Assembly (NCBI GenBank): GCA_013433145.1
Contig: CM024171.1
Location: forward strand, 11,408,065 to 11,472,064
Length of the DNA stretch: 64,000 bases
Source of the DNA: Ascaris suum
Taxonomy: Eukaryota; Nematoda; Chromadorea; Rhabditida; Ascarididae
Reading direction: 5' to 3'
The position numbers and the translations under genes were made by a program. Position 1 is the stretch's first letter. Every line of letters begins with the position of its first letter. Positions 1 to 22,733 of this stretch are shown here, piece by piece. The notes beneath the pieces were generated by a model, which did no database searches, had not been told where the DNA came from, and was given only the letters and a program-made list of their open reading frames with translations.

Positions 1-1504
1 CTCATATATCGAATAATCATTCGCTCATGCTGTTGGCCCTGTTGATATTTTAATGTTTGCCTATTTTTGAGTATTAATATGAATAAATAAATATTCAAAA
101 ATAATGATAAAATATCCAAATATGCATTTTCAAATGCGATTGATTACTTACTCCAACTCTCGATGAAGAGAGTCTATTTTTTAACTACATTTCAGCGATA
201 ACAAGAAAATCGACGTTGAAAATTTTTAGGCGATCCTCGAAGAAATTTAATGACTACAATTTTCGAGCGAGTTTGTAACAAAATTTCAAAAATGATTCAT
301 AAAAACTAACAAAATGTGATGTACTTTTATCAGTAAATCTCAACTATTAAATCCAGTAATACTCCATCAGCCAATATGAATACTAGCTATCTTTTAATCT
401 ATAATTCAAATGAATGGATTTCTATATTCTCCCAATAGTTTTTTTTTTTACCAACTACAGTTGTGGATAAAAGAAAAGCATCTAAATATACAGTTTTGTG
501 AAGAAGCGGTTAGATCATCAACTAGGTATGCGACAATTATGAATGAAATTTGCGATTAAGCACAAAAAATTCACCTGATTTCCTTTGTTGTGATAAAAGA
601 CTCTTCGCCGAGAACCTTATAAATTGTTTCATTTGTATTCGCCCTCTCTGCGATTTCATTTCTTTCGTTTTCAAACGAAACACTGAAACGATTTTTTTCT
701 TTTTTCTACTCTTTCCATACGCAAAAAATATTATTCGAATAGAAGCTCTTAAATATTCGCTATACTTTTCAATAAAAATTTCAAAATCTCTACGAAAATC
801 ACATACTACTAAAGATTTCACCCAACATAGTAAAGTAAAGTAAATAAAAGTATTTGAAAAAAGACATAAATAAAAAAAAAACCCCCGACTATTTCGATCA
901 TAAATCTTCATAAAAGCGAACGTTTCATTTAAGGAATGCATCCTTCATTGGACACTCGATCATAAAGACTTGGTCATAAAATCTAATACGTACGATCTCT
1001 TCAAATAGTATTTAAGAGTATATTACCGAAAAGAAAAGGAATTCGAAGCTAATGAGGCAATGCAGCTATGAGCAACTATGAAACTAACAAATATTCTTTG
1101 CCTACTTAGCTATTCGCACTTTCATTAACGAATCGAAAGGTTCCCACCCTCCTCTTCCCTCTCCTTTCATTTGTTCGAAGATCCGTGCACCTCAGCAATG
1201 ACATCTAAGACATCATTAGATAGATATAATTGTCATTTCAACTTATATTGTGATTTGTTCGAAGAAAAAAAAAACACAAAGATGAGATATTCATTCAGCG
1301 GAGAAAATAACAACGCCATTAAAAGAATTGACTAATATTTTCTCATCTTCGATTACAATGATAACTTACTTAATATTCAAATCATACAATTGATTTTTTT
1401 TTAAAAACTCTTCATTTATTAATTAGTAAATAAAACGACAATTCAAATAAATAAATGAGAAAAACTTATAGAAATAAGCAATCATCGAAAAACGAAAATG
1501 AAAC
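1..1504. other. Non-coding, no gene recognised
   Basis: AT-rich sequence with homopolymer T and A tracts. Open frames on both strands around 537-941 are long only because the DNA is AT-rich; they show no domain, signal peptide or splice-bounded structure. It may be intron or flank of the putative exon at 1505-1611. Confidence 0.5.
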
Positions 1505-1611
1505 CTTTGCTCGGGAACGCCCGTCGAATTGATCGCATCGATCTCATCGATCGTATCATCTCCAGAAGAATAGTTACGTATCCGTTTCTTTCTTTTCTTC
1601 TTTGATTCCAT
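1505..1611 (-). CDS. Possible first coding exon of an unidentified gene that continues off the left edge
   Basis: On the minus strand an ATG at 1611 opens 35 codons plus two bases. The peptide starts MESKKKRKKRIRNYSS, a very basic N-terminus that could act as a nuclear localisation signal, and then turns acidic (GDDTIDEIDAINSTGVPEQ). The exon ends at 1505 at a good donor (GAGCAAAG|gtttca). I could not find a following exon in 1-1504, so any remaining exons would lie further left, outside the window. I do not recognise the family. The switch from basic to acidic and the mixed codon use look more like coding than the surrounding AT-rich DNA, but one short exon is weak evidence and it may be chance. 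Confidence 0.33.
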
Positions 1612-4600
1612 TATTTGCAGCACTTGAGAAATTACGTCTTTATTATATGTTCGCTTTATAGAAGCAATTACAGGTCAATAGAACGAAAAAAAAAACAAGC
1701 AATTTTCATTGGATTCTAAAATGCTAGCTGAAATGTGCCATCGATAAGCGTATCTTGTAAACTTTTATTGCTGAATTTCCGGCTGATAAAATCAATATTA
1801 AAGCGAGCATCTGCTAGAAATGATTATTTATAGATATAACGAGCACCTGGCTAAAAATCATATCGAATTGAGTAGAAATACCTATTACCTACGCACAGTT
1901 AGATATGAAACATTCGTATGGGAACATAGCGAAATGCAAATAAATCAAAGCATAATTGTGGAGAAGCCTTGGCACAACACTAACTGCGAACAACGACTCA
2001 AACTCGCATAAGAATACGCAGTGCCACCGTAACCTGCATTTGGTGTTAGGTGTTTCGGACTATGCACTAGCGGATTACAGAAATACTCTCAAACTTCAAA
2101 TGTAGTACTTTCATCTGCATATCTTAAAATGCAAAATCATGCCACCATACATCATATTCCGTAATCCACATGGACGAATTCATGGGTTGTGTCTAGCTAA
2201 TGATGGAGAATAACGGTGGTCGAGTGTTAGGTTATTCGGTTAGCCCGGAAACCGTTGAATTACAGGTTAATGGCCATGAATTTTCTTTAGGGCAATCTTT
2301 TTACTCACGAACGAGAAACGGTTAATGGATGTTTCTATGACCATTAATGGATGATAGTTCACGATCACAGAGAAGCCGGGCATGTCCAGAAAAAGCGTTT
2401 CCGGTGCTACAGTTGAGCTGAAATTTTGCATGCTGACAAGATTTTGCAGTCTAATATGATCGTTTGAAAAAATTGCATAGCCCTACATGAAATTCGGTCG
2501 TTTCTATGACCTACTAGTACACAGTTGGGTACGCCTTATGCAAAATGCATGCTACTGAGCAGTACGTACGCTTGTGCGATTATGGTCGGTTCGTACCCAA
2601 TTCGCACATACTTCTATATTTTAGAAAGTGTGTATGAAGTGTATAGAAATGAAACGAATTCCACATCTGTGAAGTTAGTTGGTGGGTAAGTGTGTATATT
2701 CAATTAACTTAAAATTCACGGGTAAATCAATTCAATCCAGCGGCATTATTATTCATAAGCTTTTTGCATCACTAATGTTGTAAAGCAAAATTTGATTTCA
2801 ATTATTAAAATGGAGATTCCGCTTATAATCAACGGTAAAAGATTATAGAAATGATTCAAAGTCGTCATATTGGGAGCAATCTTATGAAATCGATAGGAAG
2901 GTCTATATTTGATGATTTCTCAAAGCTTTCATTTCTTTGCAAAGAAATCTTCCAATGAAATGTGGTAAAATACAATCGTTAAAATTTATTCAAATTTAAA
3001 TTGTGCTCACTGTTTTAATGGTGTTTTGTTTACAATCATTTAAGATATATGTAAATAATGATTCAAATAGTGAATAAAAAAAAAATTTTTTTTTTTTTTT
3101 TTTTGTTTTGAGAAATCGATGAAAAAAAAAATGAATGTTGTAATCGTTTAAAATTTGCCTATCAACTGTATTATATATTTGTTATCTTTTTTATTCGTTT
3201 GATTAATCCTCATTGCTTCGATAAATCATCAAAATCAATCACTCGGTTATATGCGTTGATCGAAAAAGATACTCGAAAAGACAGATGAGAGAAGAGGAGG
3301 AAATAAGGCTGAAGAAGGGGGGCGATATGCGCTTTTAGCTGTTGTGCCAATTAAATCAATCGTTTTACAGTGTTATTGCTGAATAAAATTCGTCGCTGGC
3401 CAAAATTGTATTCAAAATATTCATATTTGTTCGAATTTGCGGATGCCACTTTATCATTATCAATGATAAGTTTATCCTTATCAATTTAAATTAGTGTCTT
3501 GCATAATTAGAATTACTATCGAAATTATGCAAACAAATATAAATCTTAAGCATTGCCGACACGGAAATACGATAGGATTTTTTTTTTTTTTCAAGATATC
3601 AGAGGGTAAAGAATATGCGAAACGATACGACGAATAAATTTTGCAGCAGTGTAAAATGCTTCTGCAACGTTTAGCAATGCCTATAAAAGAGAAATGTCGC
3701 TTCGAGGATCGTAGAAATTATCGACATTGTAATTCGTTTCAAATAAAAGCGGTTATTCAATTCATCAATAATAAAAATATTCGAAAAAAAAAAAACAATT
3801 TCATTCAATATGGAAATGAAATCTATAAAAAAAAAAAAAAACTTTTCATTCATTCTTTTTTCAACCCAATAAACGATTCCCTCGAAATTATATCCAATAT
3901 TATTAAGTGGAATTGCAATAAGATGAATTCGTTCGTTATTTTCCTTCTATTTCAAATGAATGCGTAAATAGTTTTATCTCTCTTTCCATCATCTATATTA
4001 TTCGCTTCACTAATCGACACGTATATTTTTCTTCAAATGATGAGAAATTTCAAAGATATTATTGAGTTATATATTTATCTCTTCGAAGATATTTGATTTG
4101 TCATTAATTAAAAACTTAAAACTTCATTGAAAGATGATGGGGATTAATTATCTCTTATACTTGTAAGATTGATTTTGAATTTTTTTGAAAAATTCGTTCA
4201 ATTTTTTTCGATACTTAAAAAAAATCAAAAATATCAATTTCTATTACTTCTAGAGTACTCATAATTCCATCAATAGAACGCATCTCTTTGTTCATTCAGA
4301 ACAATGAAATTCCTCACTAGATTCTAATCACCAATTGATAGGCGCTATATTTCGATTATCTCATTCAAAAATCACATTGATTTAATCGATATTATCGATA
4401 TGTTCCACTTTTGTGATCTTTCAACAATTCCCAACTTATATGGGCATATTCAATTTTATCTTAGTGTATTTTCAATGATGGACGTTTAGAAAAAAGAAAA
4501 AGATGTTAATATGCAATGGCATCAATTTGATTATTGCATCAAATTTTGCAATTAAATGATAGTTATTTATTCGAAATTTTATAGCAAATATATTTTTCAT

Positions 4601-4715
4601 TTCGTTACGATTGTAATATCGTTGAAATTATCTATTGATGCAAATGAGAGAGTAATGTTGGGAATTTCTACACGCAATTATTAGCGACAAAATAGTGATA
4701 TAATTGTTGTCTGGT

Positions 4716-4718
<3 letters not shown>

Positions 4719-4806
<88 letters not shown>
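4719..4806. repeat. (TA)n dinucleotide array, about 88 bp
   Basis: Uninterrupted alternating A and T. This is the first of six such arrays in the window. The open frames across it, which read as Tyr-Ile repeats, are artefacts of the repeat. Confidence 0.98.
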
Positions 4807-4808
<2 letters not shown>

Positions 4809-5255
4809 ATTTTATAATGGCTGAAATTATTGAAAAGTTTCTTGCATTTCAATCTTCCAAAAAAAAGAAAATCGATGAAGAAAAGCATTAATAAACATTG
4901 TTGCCTTGGTTTCACCGTTTTGCGTTTTTCTTTCTTTCATCTTTTGAGTACTTTTTTTTTCGTTCCATTGTCGTTTATATTTGTGTTTGTTTTATTTGTT
5001 CATATTCGCATAAGTTTTATGTGTTTTCGCATTTTCGAATATTAAAGTGAATAACGTTTAGAGGAGATGAAAAATTCCTCATTGTGAAACGCTAATGGAA
5101 TTAAATACTGAGGAAACGAGATCTTAGAATTGATTGATTGACGATATACAATCAATTCGATGGTAGTGAATTTATTGTAAATATTCAACGAATAGCTAAT
5201 ATAGACCGCTTAAAGCAAAAAGATGAATATATCACCAAGTGGATGAACCGACTTT

Positions 5256-5294
5256 GGGGGGGGGGGGGGTTCGGATTTGGGGAGTGGGGTAGGG
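5256..5294 (+). repeat. G-rich tract with four G-runs
   Basis: A run of about 14 G is followed within 25 bases by runs of 4, 4 and 3 G (ggggagtggggtaggg), then a purine-rich tail. This spacing fits a G-quadruplex motif on the plus strand and is striking in DNA this AT-rich. It lies in intergenic DNA and no function can be inferred. Confidence 0.6.
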
Positions 5295-8200
5295 AGAGAG
5301 AGGAAGGGTTAGAATAAGAGAAGAAGAAAAGAGAAAATAAATCTACAAATAAAAGAAAATTGTACAATATATCCTAGTGTTGAAATTAATAAATAACAAA
5401 TTCAACAATATATCATAACATAGAAATTCGAAAACAACGTTGCAAATTCAACATAAAATTTCTTTATATTAGAGGATCCGTTTCAAATTTTACTTACTTC
5501 TAACATCATTAAATAGTATCATAGTTTTTCATTCAATTCTCATAACGTTGAATGGGAATGTTTTGAGAAGAAGAGTTTTCATAGAGAGCCAACATCGGAT
5601 ACTATTGAAATAGTGACTAAATTTTCGCATTTCATTCCCCTCTGAAATTTTATTCGTTTAAGCCGTATGGATGCTAACTATGCAACAGCAATAATTGATA
5701 TTATAAAATCAACTTGAGGCTATTATTTTTTATTTATTTTTATTTTTATTTTTTTTAAAAACTTGTTGGAATGCTATAAGGATTATTGTAATGTCAAAAA
5801 AATAAGTTATATATTTCCTTTAGCGGAAATTTTGTTAATAATTTAAGCACTTAAAGAGCTTCTGAAATAAAATTTATATCGTTTTCATTAAAAAAAAAAA
5901 AATTATCATATTTAAGAAATTTCTCTTTAAATCTATTTATTAAAATTTTCACATTTATTTCTTTATTATCTAATGGATAGTTCAATCGATAATAATGTTT
6001 GTATTCGCATATGTTTGAAAGCATTGCAAAACGCGCATAAATAATCAATGGAATAAGAAAAAATTCCATTGAAGAGAATCGACTTGATAGCTCATTGAGT
6101 GAAGAAATTTCATTATTTAGTGCAATAATTACCGTTACAATATCATCTCAGTAACCAGTAGAATTTCATTCAAGCCATTAATGGCGATCTGCACTTCCAC
6201 ATTTAAGTTATTCGTTAGCTGTATCGAGAAGCCAAGAGTCCACTCATATTTGCTTCATTGTGAAAACTTAAGAGATAAATGAAGTCAGGCCGAACTTCAA
6301 AGTCAGTAAAGTCAGAACGACGACACTTGATGGATATAAAGTACGCCATTTTGTGATCTCTCAGATTAGAACACAACGTGAACCATCAACTTCGAAAATA
6401 ATTACCGAAGAATCTGCGCGCTTTTTTTTTTTCAGTGGTTTGGTTTTATTTAGCATTAGTTTAGTCAAAGAAATGGTCAGGCAGCCGAAAGATTGATTCC
6501 TTCACGGATTCATGTGTATAATCACCTAAAACTTTTCCAGATTGTATCAAGCACTTCAGCGCTTAATAAAGAATGAAGATGAAATCGGTCTAGTTTGAGT
6601 TAATTTCCCAAAGGAATTATTAGGGGAATGCGACTCCGGAATCGCCTATCACTGGTCATAAGAAGATCAAATATATTTTCAGGACATTGGGATCAATGAA
6701 AACTCGATGTTACTAGACAACTTACGAAAATGATAGCAAGATGAGCAGCATACAAAACGTGTTTCGTACCACCTTCTCGGCCACACCTTCCCTTCTATTT
6801 CCTTTCCTTGTGAAAGTAGTTATTTGCTCTCTTTTGCACACATATTTCCTTCCGGCATCCCTACGCTCATTGAACTGGTTATTCAGCATTTCTTGCCCCC
6901 TCGGATGCCCTCTTGACCCGCTTCCATTTTATCATCACTGCACATCGTTTCACAATTATGGAACACTCAATGCGATTGAATCGATCTATGTGTTTAAGTG
7001 TTGTTTTATAACTATACCCTTCGGTTAGAGTGAATTGATATTTGTAAAGCGCATTATGTTGATGTCTTATCTGTTCATTTGTAATTTTATTTGCATACCT
7101 GTCATATTGCATTTCCACCTTGGGAACCTGCAAAAATAGTCTCATTTTTTGGGCATAATTTGCATTGCGACGATTCATTTGACAACTTCGAGGTAAGTTT
7201 ATGAAACTGGCTTGAATCCTGATTGCAGCAGGTGGGACGCATATTTGCGTAGTCTGTCTACCACGTTTCCCGTTTGCTTTAACCATACCACTGTCAGGAA
7301 ATCGATTTACCCACGCTCTTAAATATCATGGGAGATTTACCCACGCCAATTCCCGGACATTTTTGTGGCAGATGATTTTGCAGCTATTCATTCCTGTGCA
7401 TTATTATTATTTTTTTTTTTTTGCAAATTCATTTAGTGTATCATATTTATTTGCTTGAGCATTCCTTACGCAATAGTTTTTTGCATATCATTCACTTCCT
7501 ATCAGTCTTATATCATTCATATACGATTTCTTTATCATTAATTAACAGTACATTACACTCATTAGCCCGTCTTAAAATCCTCAAGATTTGTTCATAATGC
7601 ATCAGTAATATTCTTTATTAATAAGCTATTGTTAGGTTTTTGTGTTCTAATTAAGCGTTATAAGAGTGCAGATTCAACTCTTTAATTCCTTTATTAATAA
7701 ATAATTCCATTGTATATCAATTTTTTTTTTTAGCGCATTGGATAGAAAGGAAAACTGACGAAATAATAGTATTCTTTGAAAAGGTAAATGAAATATCTCT
7801 CATTTTTACTTAAATTTTCTTCATTTATTTATTTATAATTGAAAAATATGAGAAATTTCTCACTAATATATTCTCAAAAATAATATAATATAATATAGAA
7901 GTAATAACGATAAAAACTGAAAAAATCTTTCGTTATCGATTTGAAGCCCGCTTAGCATCTAAAAATTTTTGAGGCGAAGAAAAAGAAAATTGCCAACGAT
8001 AAATGAGTAATGAGTTTTTAAAAATTGTTTTGCATTGCATTACTATTAGTTAAAAATATTCGAAAAATTCGATATTATCGTTGAAAAATTTTAATGAATT
8101 CAATTTAATCGAATGTGAAAATATTTTCTCAAAAATGATAAATAAACTTTAATCGGTTATATTTTTAAAAAAATCTATTGTTCTATTATTATTTCTTATT

Positions 8201-9220
8201 AGTGTTAAATATTCTATGCGATATACTAATATTCATTTCAATTATATTCCAAATCAATGCAGCATCTAATTTTAATGCTATATATTTGTAAGTGATATAG
8301 ATTGGAATTTGTTAAAACAAACGATTTGCAAATCTTTACATCAGATTCTAAGTGGTTTTTTCGTTAATATATAATTACATAGGAATAGATTTATTTACGC
8401 CGCCTTCCGTAAACATTCTGTCCGAATTATGGCCTATTTGGCCAGCCGTATTATCCTAATGCCATAGCACAGGAATGTCATAAGTCCCATTAAATACCAA
8501 ATACCTTAAATGACTATATACATCATGAATTTAAAAAAAAAAGAGTAAATAAATGCCTCAAATCCATTAAGAAATAGTATAAAAATATTAAAAATGAAAT
8601 AGTAACGTGTTTAGTAGTAATAGAGGAAATGTGTATGTCGTTTATATCAACGAAAATACGATGATATTCACATATGCTTATCGATGAGAATGAAAATAAA
8701 TTCGTATGATTATATCGGCGTGCCATCATTAAATGAAATTAGTTTGTCGATGACCGATAATGGGGCGTATATTCCGCATACTATCATGATAAACGCTGTT
8801 CGCAATAAAACTTTTTGAGCATCATAGAGTAGTCTTTCAACGATCTTTTGTAAAGATTAATTGCTGATAAATATATCAGCCGGCTGGTGCGAGTATTGCT
8901 TTTTTTTTTTTTTTTTTTCACGGCAATCTCCACTACAAATTAGATGCAATAAGAGCGGATTCTCTCTCAGTTTTTTTTTTTTTTTTTCTTTTTGCTGTCT
9001 TTTCAACGAGAGTCGACTTCACAATGCCTCTAACATTTACACGAATTATTGCTGATATCGACATCATTTCTATAGTGTGCATTCATGATTCATCGAAATT
9101 AACGTTTTATGGCGAGTTTTCGCTCAGATAGAGCGAAAACGTAAAAAAAGAAAGCAAAAACACATTTTAGAAAAGCCTCGGAAAATTTATAAATCATGCA
9201 TAGGAAGCATTTCATAGTGA

Positions 9221-9236
9221 CCCCCCCCCCCCCCCC
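9221..9236. repeat. C16 homopolymer
   Basis: Sixteen consecutive C within AT-rich intergenic DNA. Homopolymers of this length are prone to slippage and to assembly error. Confidence 0.9.
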
Positions 9237-12061
9237 TTCTGCCCAAATGAGGAGGAAGGAATGGAACGGTGAAGGTAGTGAAAAGTTTCGAAGAATTTCA
9301 ACGGGCGCACAAAATTAAACGATAAATAAATACCACGAAATTTTCTTCTTGACAGCTGATGCAATTTCCGCACAATTTTTAATCATCTCTAATTCGTAGT
9401 GGAATTAGCGTTCGTTAATTGAACAGCATACCATGTTTTCATATTTATAAGCTTCTTTTTCTATATTTCAACCTTTTTGAATTAGCATGTATTTTGGAAA
9501 ATTGCTTAAGATCAGCAGATTTTCCCACTCTTCATTATGCCAATATAAGCCAACGCCTCGAGACGGTACATCATGAGTCTATTATCCGATTTATCGGTAA
9601 GTCGAAGTCTGCAAACTGTCAAAAAACTTCAATGCAAATTAGGAGAAGAAAGCTTTCGCGAAATGCATGTATCCTCATTGATTTGTCTCGAACGTACTTC
9701 ACTATCCCATTCCGCCTACTCTTTAATGGAGTTTTTCTCTAATTCGCGGACGACATAGGCCTATTCCATTCTCTATGTGGGACTATCTCGTCGAATACGG
9801 ATCGATATTGATAAATGACAAATACAACAAGCGTCTCGATTCTATAGAAGAGTAAATGTGGTGCAAGGAACTCGGGGAGCAACATTTGGGAAGATATAAT
9901 AGACTATTATTAACACTTCAAGAGAGTTTAAAATTTTCCCGGGGTAAATAAAGTGATATTTAATCGCCAGCATTTTTTTTTTCTTTGATATGCGCTGAAT
10001 CAATCAATCTCTGCGTTTGCAAGTATCTTGAAAATAGACACATATGTTACGATGAAATACTGCAATAAACAGTCAATTTTTAAAGCTTGCAGCGAATTTT
10101 AAAAAAAAGCTATAGATTGAAATGACGTTTCTGTCGATAACTTTGAAAGTTATATGTATATAATGGATGCCAAATTATACCTATAGTACTAACTACTATG
10201 AACTTCCATATATAATGGATTAATGGCTCATTAATAGTTGAGTAAAAATATGGAAATAATTTCAAATTTTCCTGAAAATATATAAAAAGTTCATTGAAAT
10301 AAATGCTTTATAAATGATTTGCAAAAAAAAAAGGAAAGAAATCAACGCTGAATTATCTCATTTGAAAGGGGAATTTTCTCGAAGAATTTATAAAAAACTC
10401 TCAAATTTCTTTCAATTCCTCTTCCCTATAATTCGTTGATGTTATATGAATAATCTAGTGCATCAGCGTTGAGTGTTTGTTTAAAAACCATTTTTTTTTT
10501 CCTTAATATGGGTGTTTGCTCTTCATCGGTTTTGATCCGTTTCTTCTAGCGTTAATTCTCTATCATTCTCGGCATCACAGCATCACAAAGACATTTTATA
10601 TGTTTGCACTCCGGATAGACATATTTATGCAGCGCTGATATTTGTAATGTTATACTGCAATAATACTATAATACTGCAATGATTTCGAAGTTTATCATTA
10701 TCACTAAACGCTCATTCCATCACCACTATCACCTCCTTCATCCTCTTCAAATCCAGATTTATGCTTAACGTATTTATGCATCATTTCCAGTTATTCAAGC
10801 TTAATAAAATTCCGTCAATAAATTTATCGTCAAATGGTTTTAATCGGTTTTCTTTTTTTTTTTTCAAACATTCACATCATTAACAGGTTGATAATGAGCG
10901 GAAAAGTTTTTGCAATGTGCAAAATTCTCATCTGAATCGTCAATGAAATACAATAAAATGCACATTTAATTCCGTTGAGTTGTTTTCGAAGAAACGCTGA
11001 AATGTTCAATATTCCACTGCGTTACATTTCTATACGTTTCTGCAAATTGCTTTGCAAAAAAAAAAAAAAGAAAGGTAACCTCATGTGTCTGAATATATGT
11101 GCATTTACTTAGCTGTTCGGTAGTTTCAGCTAATCCTTAATTGATACGAAACTAGATGGATATATTGTACATCATAGAATGATTCTTGTCGTATTTCGTT
11201 TCGATTTATCAAAACTGAAAGGAGCTATATTCTTTTAAAAGTGACGAAAAATTTGCATACACTTTACGCTGAACGGATTTGCATTTTACACTTGTCTGAC
11301 CACAAAAAAAAAAAGACGAACAAATCTGACAATAAATTTATGCAATTCATCAAATATATTGTGATAAGCATTATTTTGCATATTTATTATCTGTGCGAAA
11401 ATAGCAGTTCAAGCGAGCGTAATGCTTAAGCGTATATTGTGCCAGCTGCATCTGGCATGTTCTTTCAGCTGTTAGAAGTCGGAAATGCCGATAGATGATC
11501 GCACAAATGTTGGTATTCGTTATCGGAATTTCTTATGCATGCATATTTTACTTCTTGTTTTTAATGAATCGTGTGTCCTATTTATTGCTGTGTAGTTTAA
11601 AATATTCGATAAATGTTACAATAATGTTAAAATATTGGCAGAATTGAAAGTTGATTTATGCAAAACTCAAATAGCTAATCGCATTCTGTGTAATTTTTAT
11701 TTAAGTTTTTTTTTATTCATAGAATTTTTTTAAAGCTTATATTAAATTTCATATGGGCGAATAGTTTATATACTATAGGCGCTGATGGACAAAATGAGAA
11801 ATCCAGGAATATAATGGGAAGGGGAAAATCTTCTGGTGCCGAATTTCTTCGATATTGAATTCGATGTTGAAAGTGATGCTAATTAAGTTTCATTTCATTA
11901 GAAATTTCTTTTTTTTTTAATTCAAAAAAAAAGAATACTGGTACTTCATGCAAGATTATAATGCACATTGAAATCCTCTTCTCCCTATTTGATATACTGC
12001 AATTATGAGACAAATTACACTAAATTGATATCGAAGTAAACAAGCACTCATAAATAATAAA

Positions 12062-12126
12062 AGTTTATTTATATTTATTTAAAAATAAATAAAAAATAAA
12101 AATTTTTATTTATTTTTAAATATAAA
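12062..12126. repeat. Imperfect AT-only inverted repeat
   Basis: The two arms, gtttat...ataaac with internal aaaataaataaaaa / tttttatttatttt blocks, face each other around a central aaaaattttt. The left arm carries small insertions relative to the right. It directly abuts the perfect hairpin at 12131-12164. Confidence 0.6.
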
Positions 12127-12130
12127 CGTT

Positions 12131-12164
12131 TAATTTTCGTTCAATGTTTATTGAACGAAAATTA
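12131..12164. repeat. Perfect 15-bp inverted repeat with a 4-nt loop
   Basis: Arm taattttcgttcaat (12131-12145), loop gttt, arm attgaacgaaaatta (12150-12164); the arms are exact reverse complements. It is too short and AT-rich to call a microRNA precursor, and there is no polymerase III or coding context. It could be the core of a small inverted-repeat element. Confidence 0.8.
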
Positions 12165-12200
12165 TATGTTTACATCATTTATTTACGAATATTTCCGAAG

Positions 12201-12220
12201 TTTTTTTTTTGGGGGGGGGG
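12201..12220. repeat. T10-G10 junction
   Basis: Exactly ten T followed by ten G, then 'at'. The same T10G10 word, also followed by 'at', occurs at 30131-30150. Confidence 0.9.
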
Positions 12221-13271
12221 ATTTCTCATGATATCTACGATTAGCCAAGTTCTAAAAAGGTTTAAAGTTGTATTTTTCTAGCCAAGTTTAACGCTTGAAG
12301 ATAATATTACTTCAAGCAAAATCAACATAGTAAATGCAGCATTATCCGTTCGCGAGTTGTGTTGCGTTGCGCATGGCGAGAGAATACGCACGCGCACTAC
12401 TCGTTAATTGTAGTTATTGCGATGTTGTGCGACCTCCCATTTCAATAATGCGAGACGCATTCTCTATTCGATTTTTCTTGTAGGTTCATTTTTTTAAAGA
12501 ACGATTTGAAGTAATTTAATTTTTTTTCCATCAGAAAATATTTATTAATTATGCGACCGGAAGTATGCAAATTTTGGCCCGAATAACGTTGAAATTCACG
12601 AATGAGCATTAAAGAAGTGGATAATGCCGCTATGTTGTTGAATCTAACTTCTATCCAAGATCATCTCTTTTCGTCGAAATATTGCTTAAAAATAAACTAA
12701 CTTTCTTTCCCCTTTGTTTTTTTGCATAAAATGCAAGGAAAACATATTTTTCATGCTTCATTTCATATATATATTTCACGCACAAATATTACGGGATTTA
12801 TGCCCAAAAGAGAGATAAAAACAGCCAGAATGAATGGCAATAGATTACATGCAAAATAGATTTATTTTAATTAAATAATTAAAATAAACGCAGACGATTT
12901 TTTTAAGCTGTTGTAATTTTGTTTTTTTTTTCCATTCGAGAAAATTTCAAAAAAATATTCGTTGTTTTTTGCATCTTATATTCATTTGTTTTTTTTTCAT
13001 TATTTGCTATTTTCATTTACCTTAGGAAATACGACAGGTATGTTTGCTGCATTTCCTATGCGCCAATTCATTCAACTTTTCTATGTGGGAAGTGCTCTGA
13101 AATCAATTCGTTGGATTTGCGTAGAATAACAGATACGCCGAAATTAAAAATAGTGCTTGAGAGGTGAACGGTCATAGCAATTGCATTTTATAAATTTACA
13201 ACTTCCATCTTGCAGGTATATTGCAATTCCATTGCATTTTTCATCGATAATAATTTTATTGTCTATTGCAG

Positions 13272-21746
<8,475 letters not shown>

Positions 21747-22203
21747 ATCTCACTTCATATCGGAACTTTCTGATGTCTTTTTTCAAAGGAAAGATTTATG
21801 TTTTTCTTTTCTGGGAGGATGTTTTATTATCTCGTTTACATTGAGAATCTTTTCTTTCGTTGCTTTTTTAAAGGTTCGACTATGAATTTGCAATAGAATA
21901 TATGGCTTTCAATTTGTTTACGAATTCATCTTGTGATATTACACATTTCTGCAATCGGAAATGATAGAAAATTAGTTTCGCTTGTGAAAACATACTATGG
22001 AAGCAAAAATTTTGTGCCTCCATCTGTGCGTTTTTTCGTTCACCTTCACTTTTGGAGTATCGGACAATGATTTCACACTATCTTCTGGGGAGATTTGGGA
22101 CGATGTTGGGAGGTATATTTCTGTTGCATTAATTTTTCACTTAGGATCTCGCGCTTTTTTGTGTTAAGTACTTTGAAAAATACACTAATTTATAACCAGA
22201 TGC

Positions 22204-22317
<114 letters not shown>

Positions 22318-22650
22318 GCTGTTTCAGTGAAACCGATATGGCTGTAATGATCACTTGAATAATGTTGTCTTTGAAGTAGAAGAGTTTGTATCGTTTGCAG
22401 TACGAGGTTGTCTCATGGTTTCGAGGAAAGTGTAGTGATCGTTAGTTAAGAAATGGGCACAGGATGAATATGAACTTCAAAAATGAGAAGGGCATCGCCA
22501 CAGCGATGTCGCTACCCTTCTTTCATAATTGGAAAGAAGCATAGGCTTTCGTCGGTCTTTGAAAGCACCACTATAGATAAAGTTATTAGATATTCTTGTT
22601 GAACCATTCATTGTTATACACTAAAATAATTGAACAATGCATTTCTAGAA

Positions 22651-22733
22651 TATTTATACACTCAACATATATAAATGTGTAATGTGATATATATTTATAC
22701 ATTCAACATATATAAATGTGATATATATTTATA
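22651..22733. repeat. Short tandem duplication, period about 41 bp
   Basis: The word tatttataca(c/t)tcaacatat followed by ataaatgtg occurs at 22651 and again at 22692, with a partial third copy (tatttata) from 22726. A single substitution separates the two copies of the shared core. Confidence 0.8.

Larger units (their letters stand above)
1612..13271. other. Long intergenic stretch upstream of the transporter gene
   Basis: About 11.6 kb in which I see no supportable gene. It holds a (TA)n array (4719-4806), a G-rich tract (5256-5294), a C16 run (9221-9236), a T10G10 junction (12201-12220) and two adjacent inverted repeats (12062-12164). A locally less AT-rich patch, 12340-12440, contains several CG-containing words (gcgttgcgcatggcg and cgcacgcgcac) and could belong to the promoter of the downstream transporter. 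The frame at 6879-7286 (minus) is open for 135 codons but resembles nothing I know. The first exon or 5' UTR of the transporter may also lie here. Confidence 0.5.

Noticed and set aside
6879..7286. 135-codon minus-strand frame
   Set aside because: No recognisable domain, no splice-bounded structure and no neighbour supporting it; length is plausible by chance in a less AT-rich patch.
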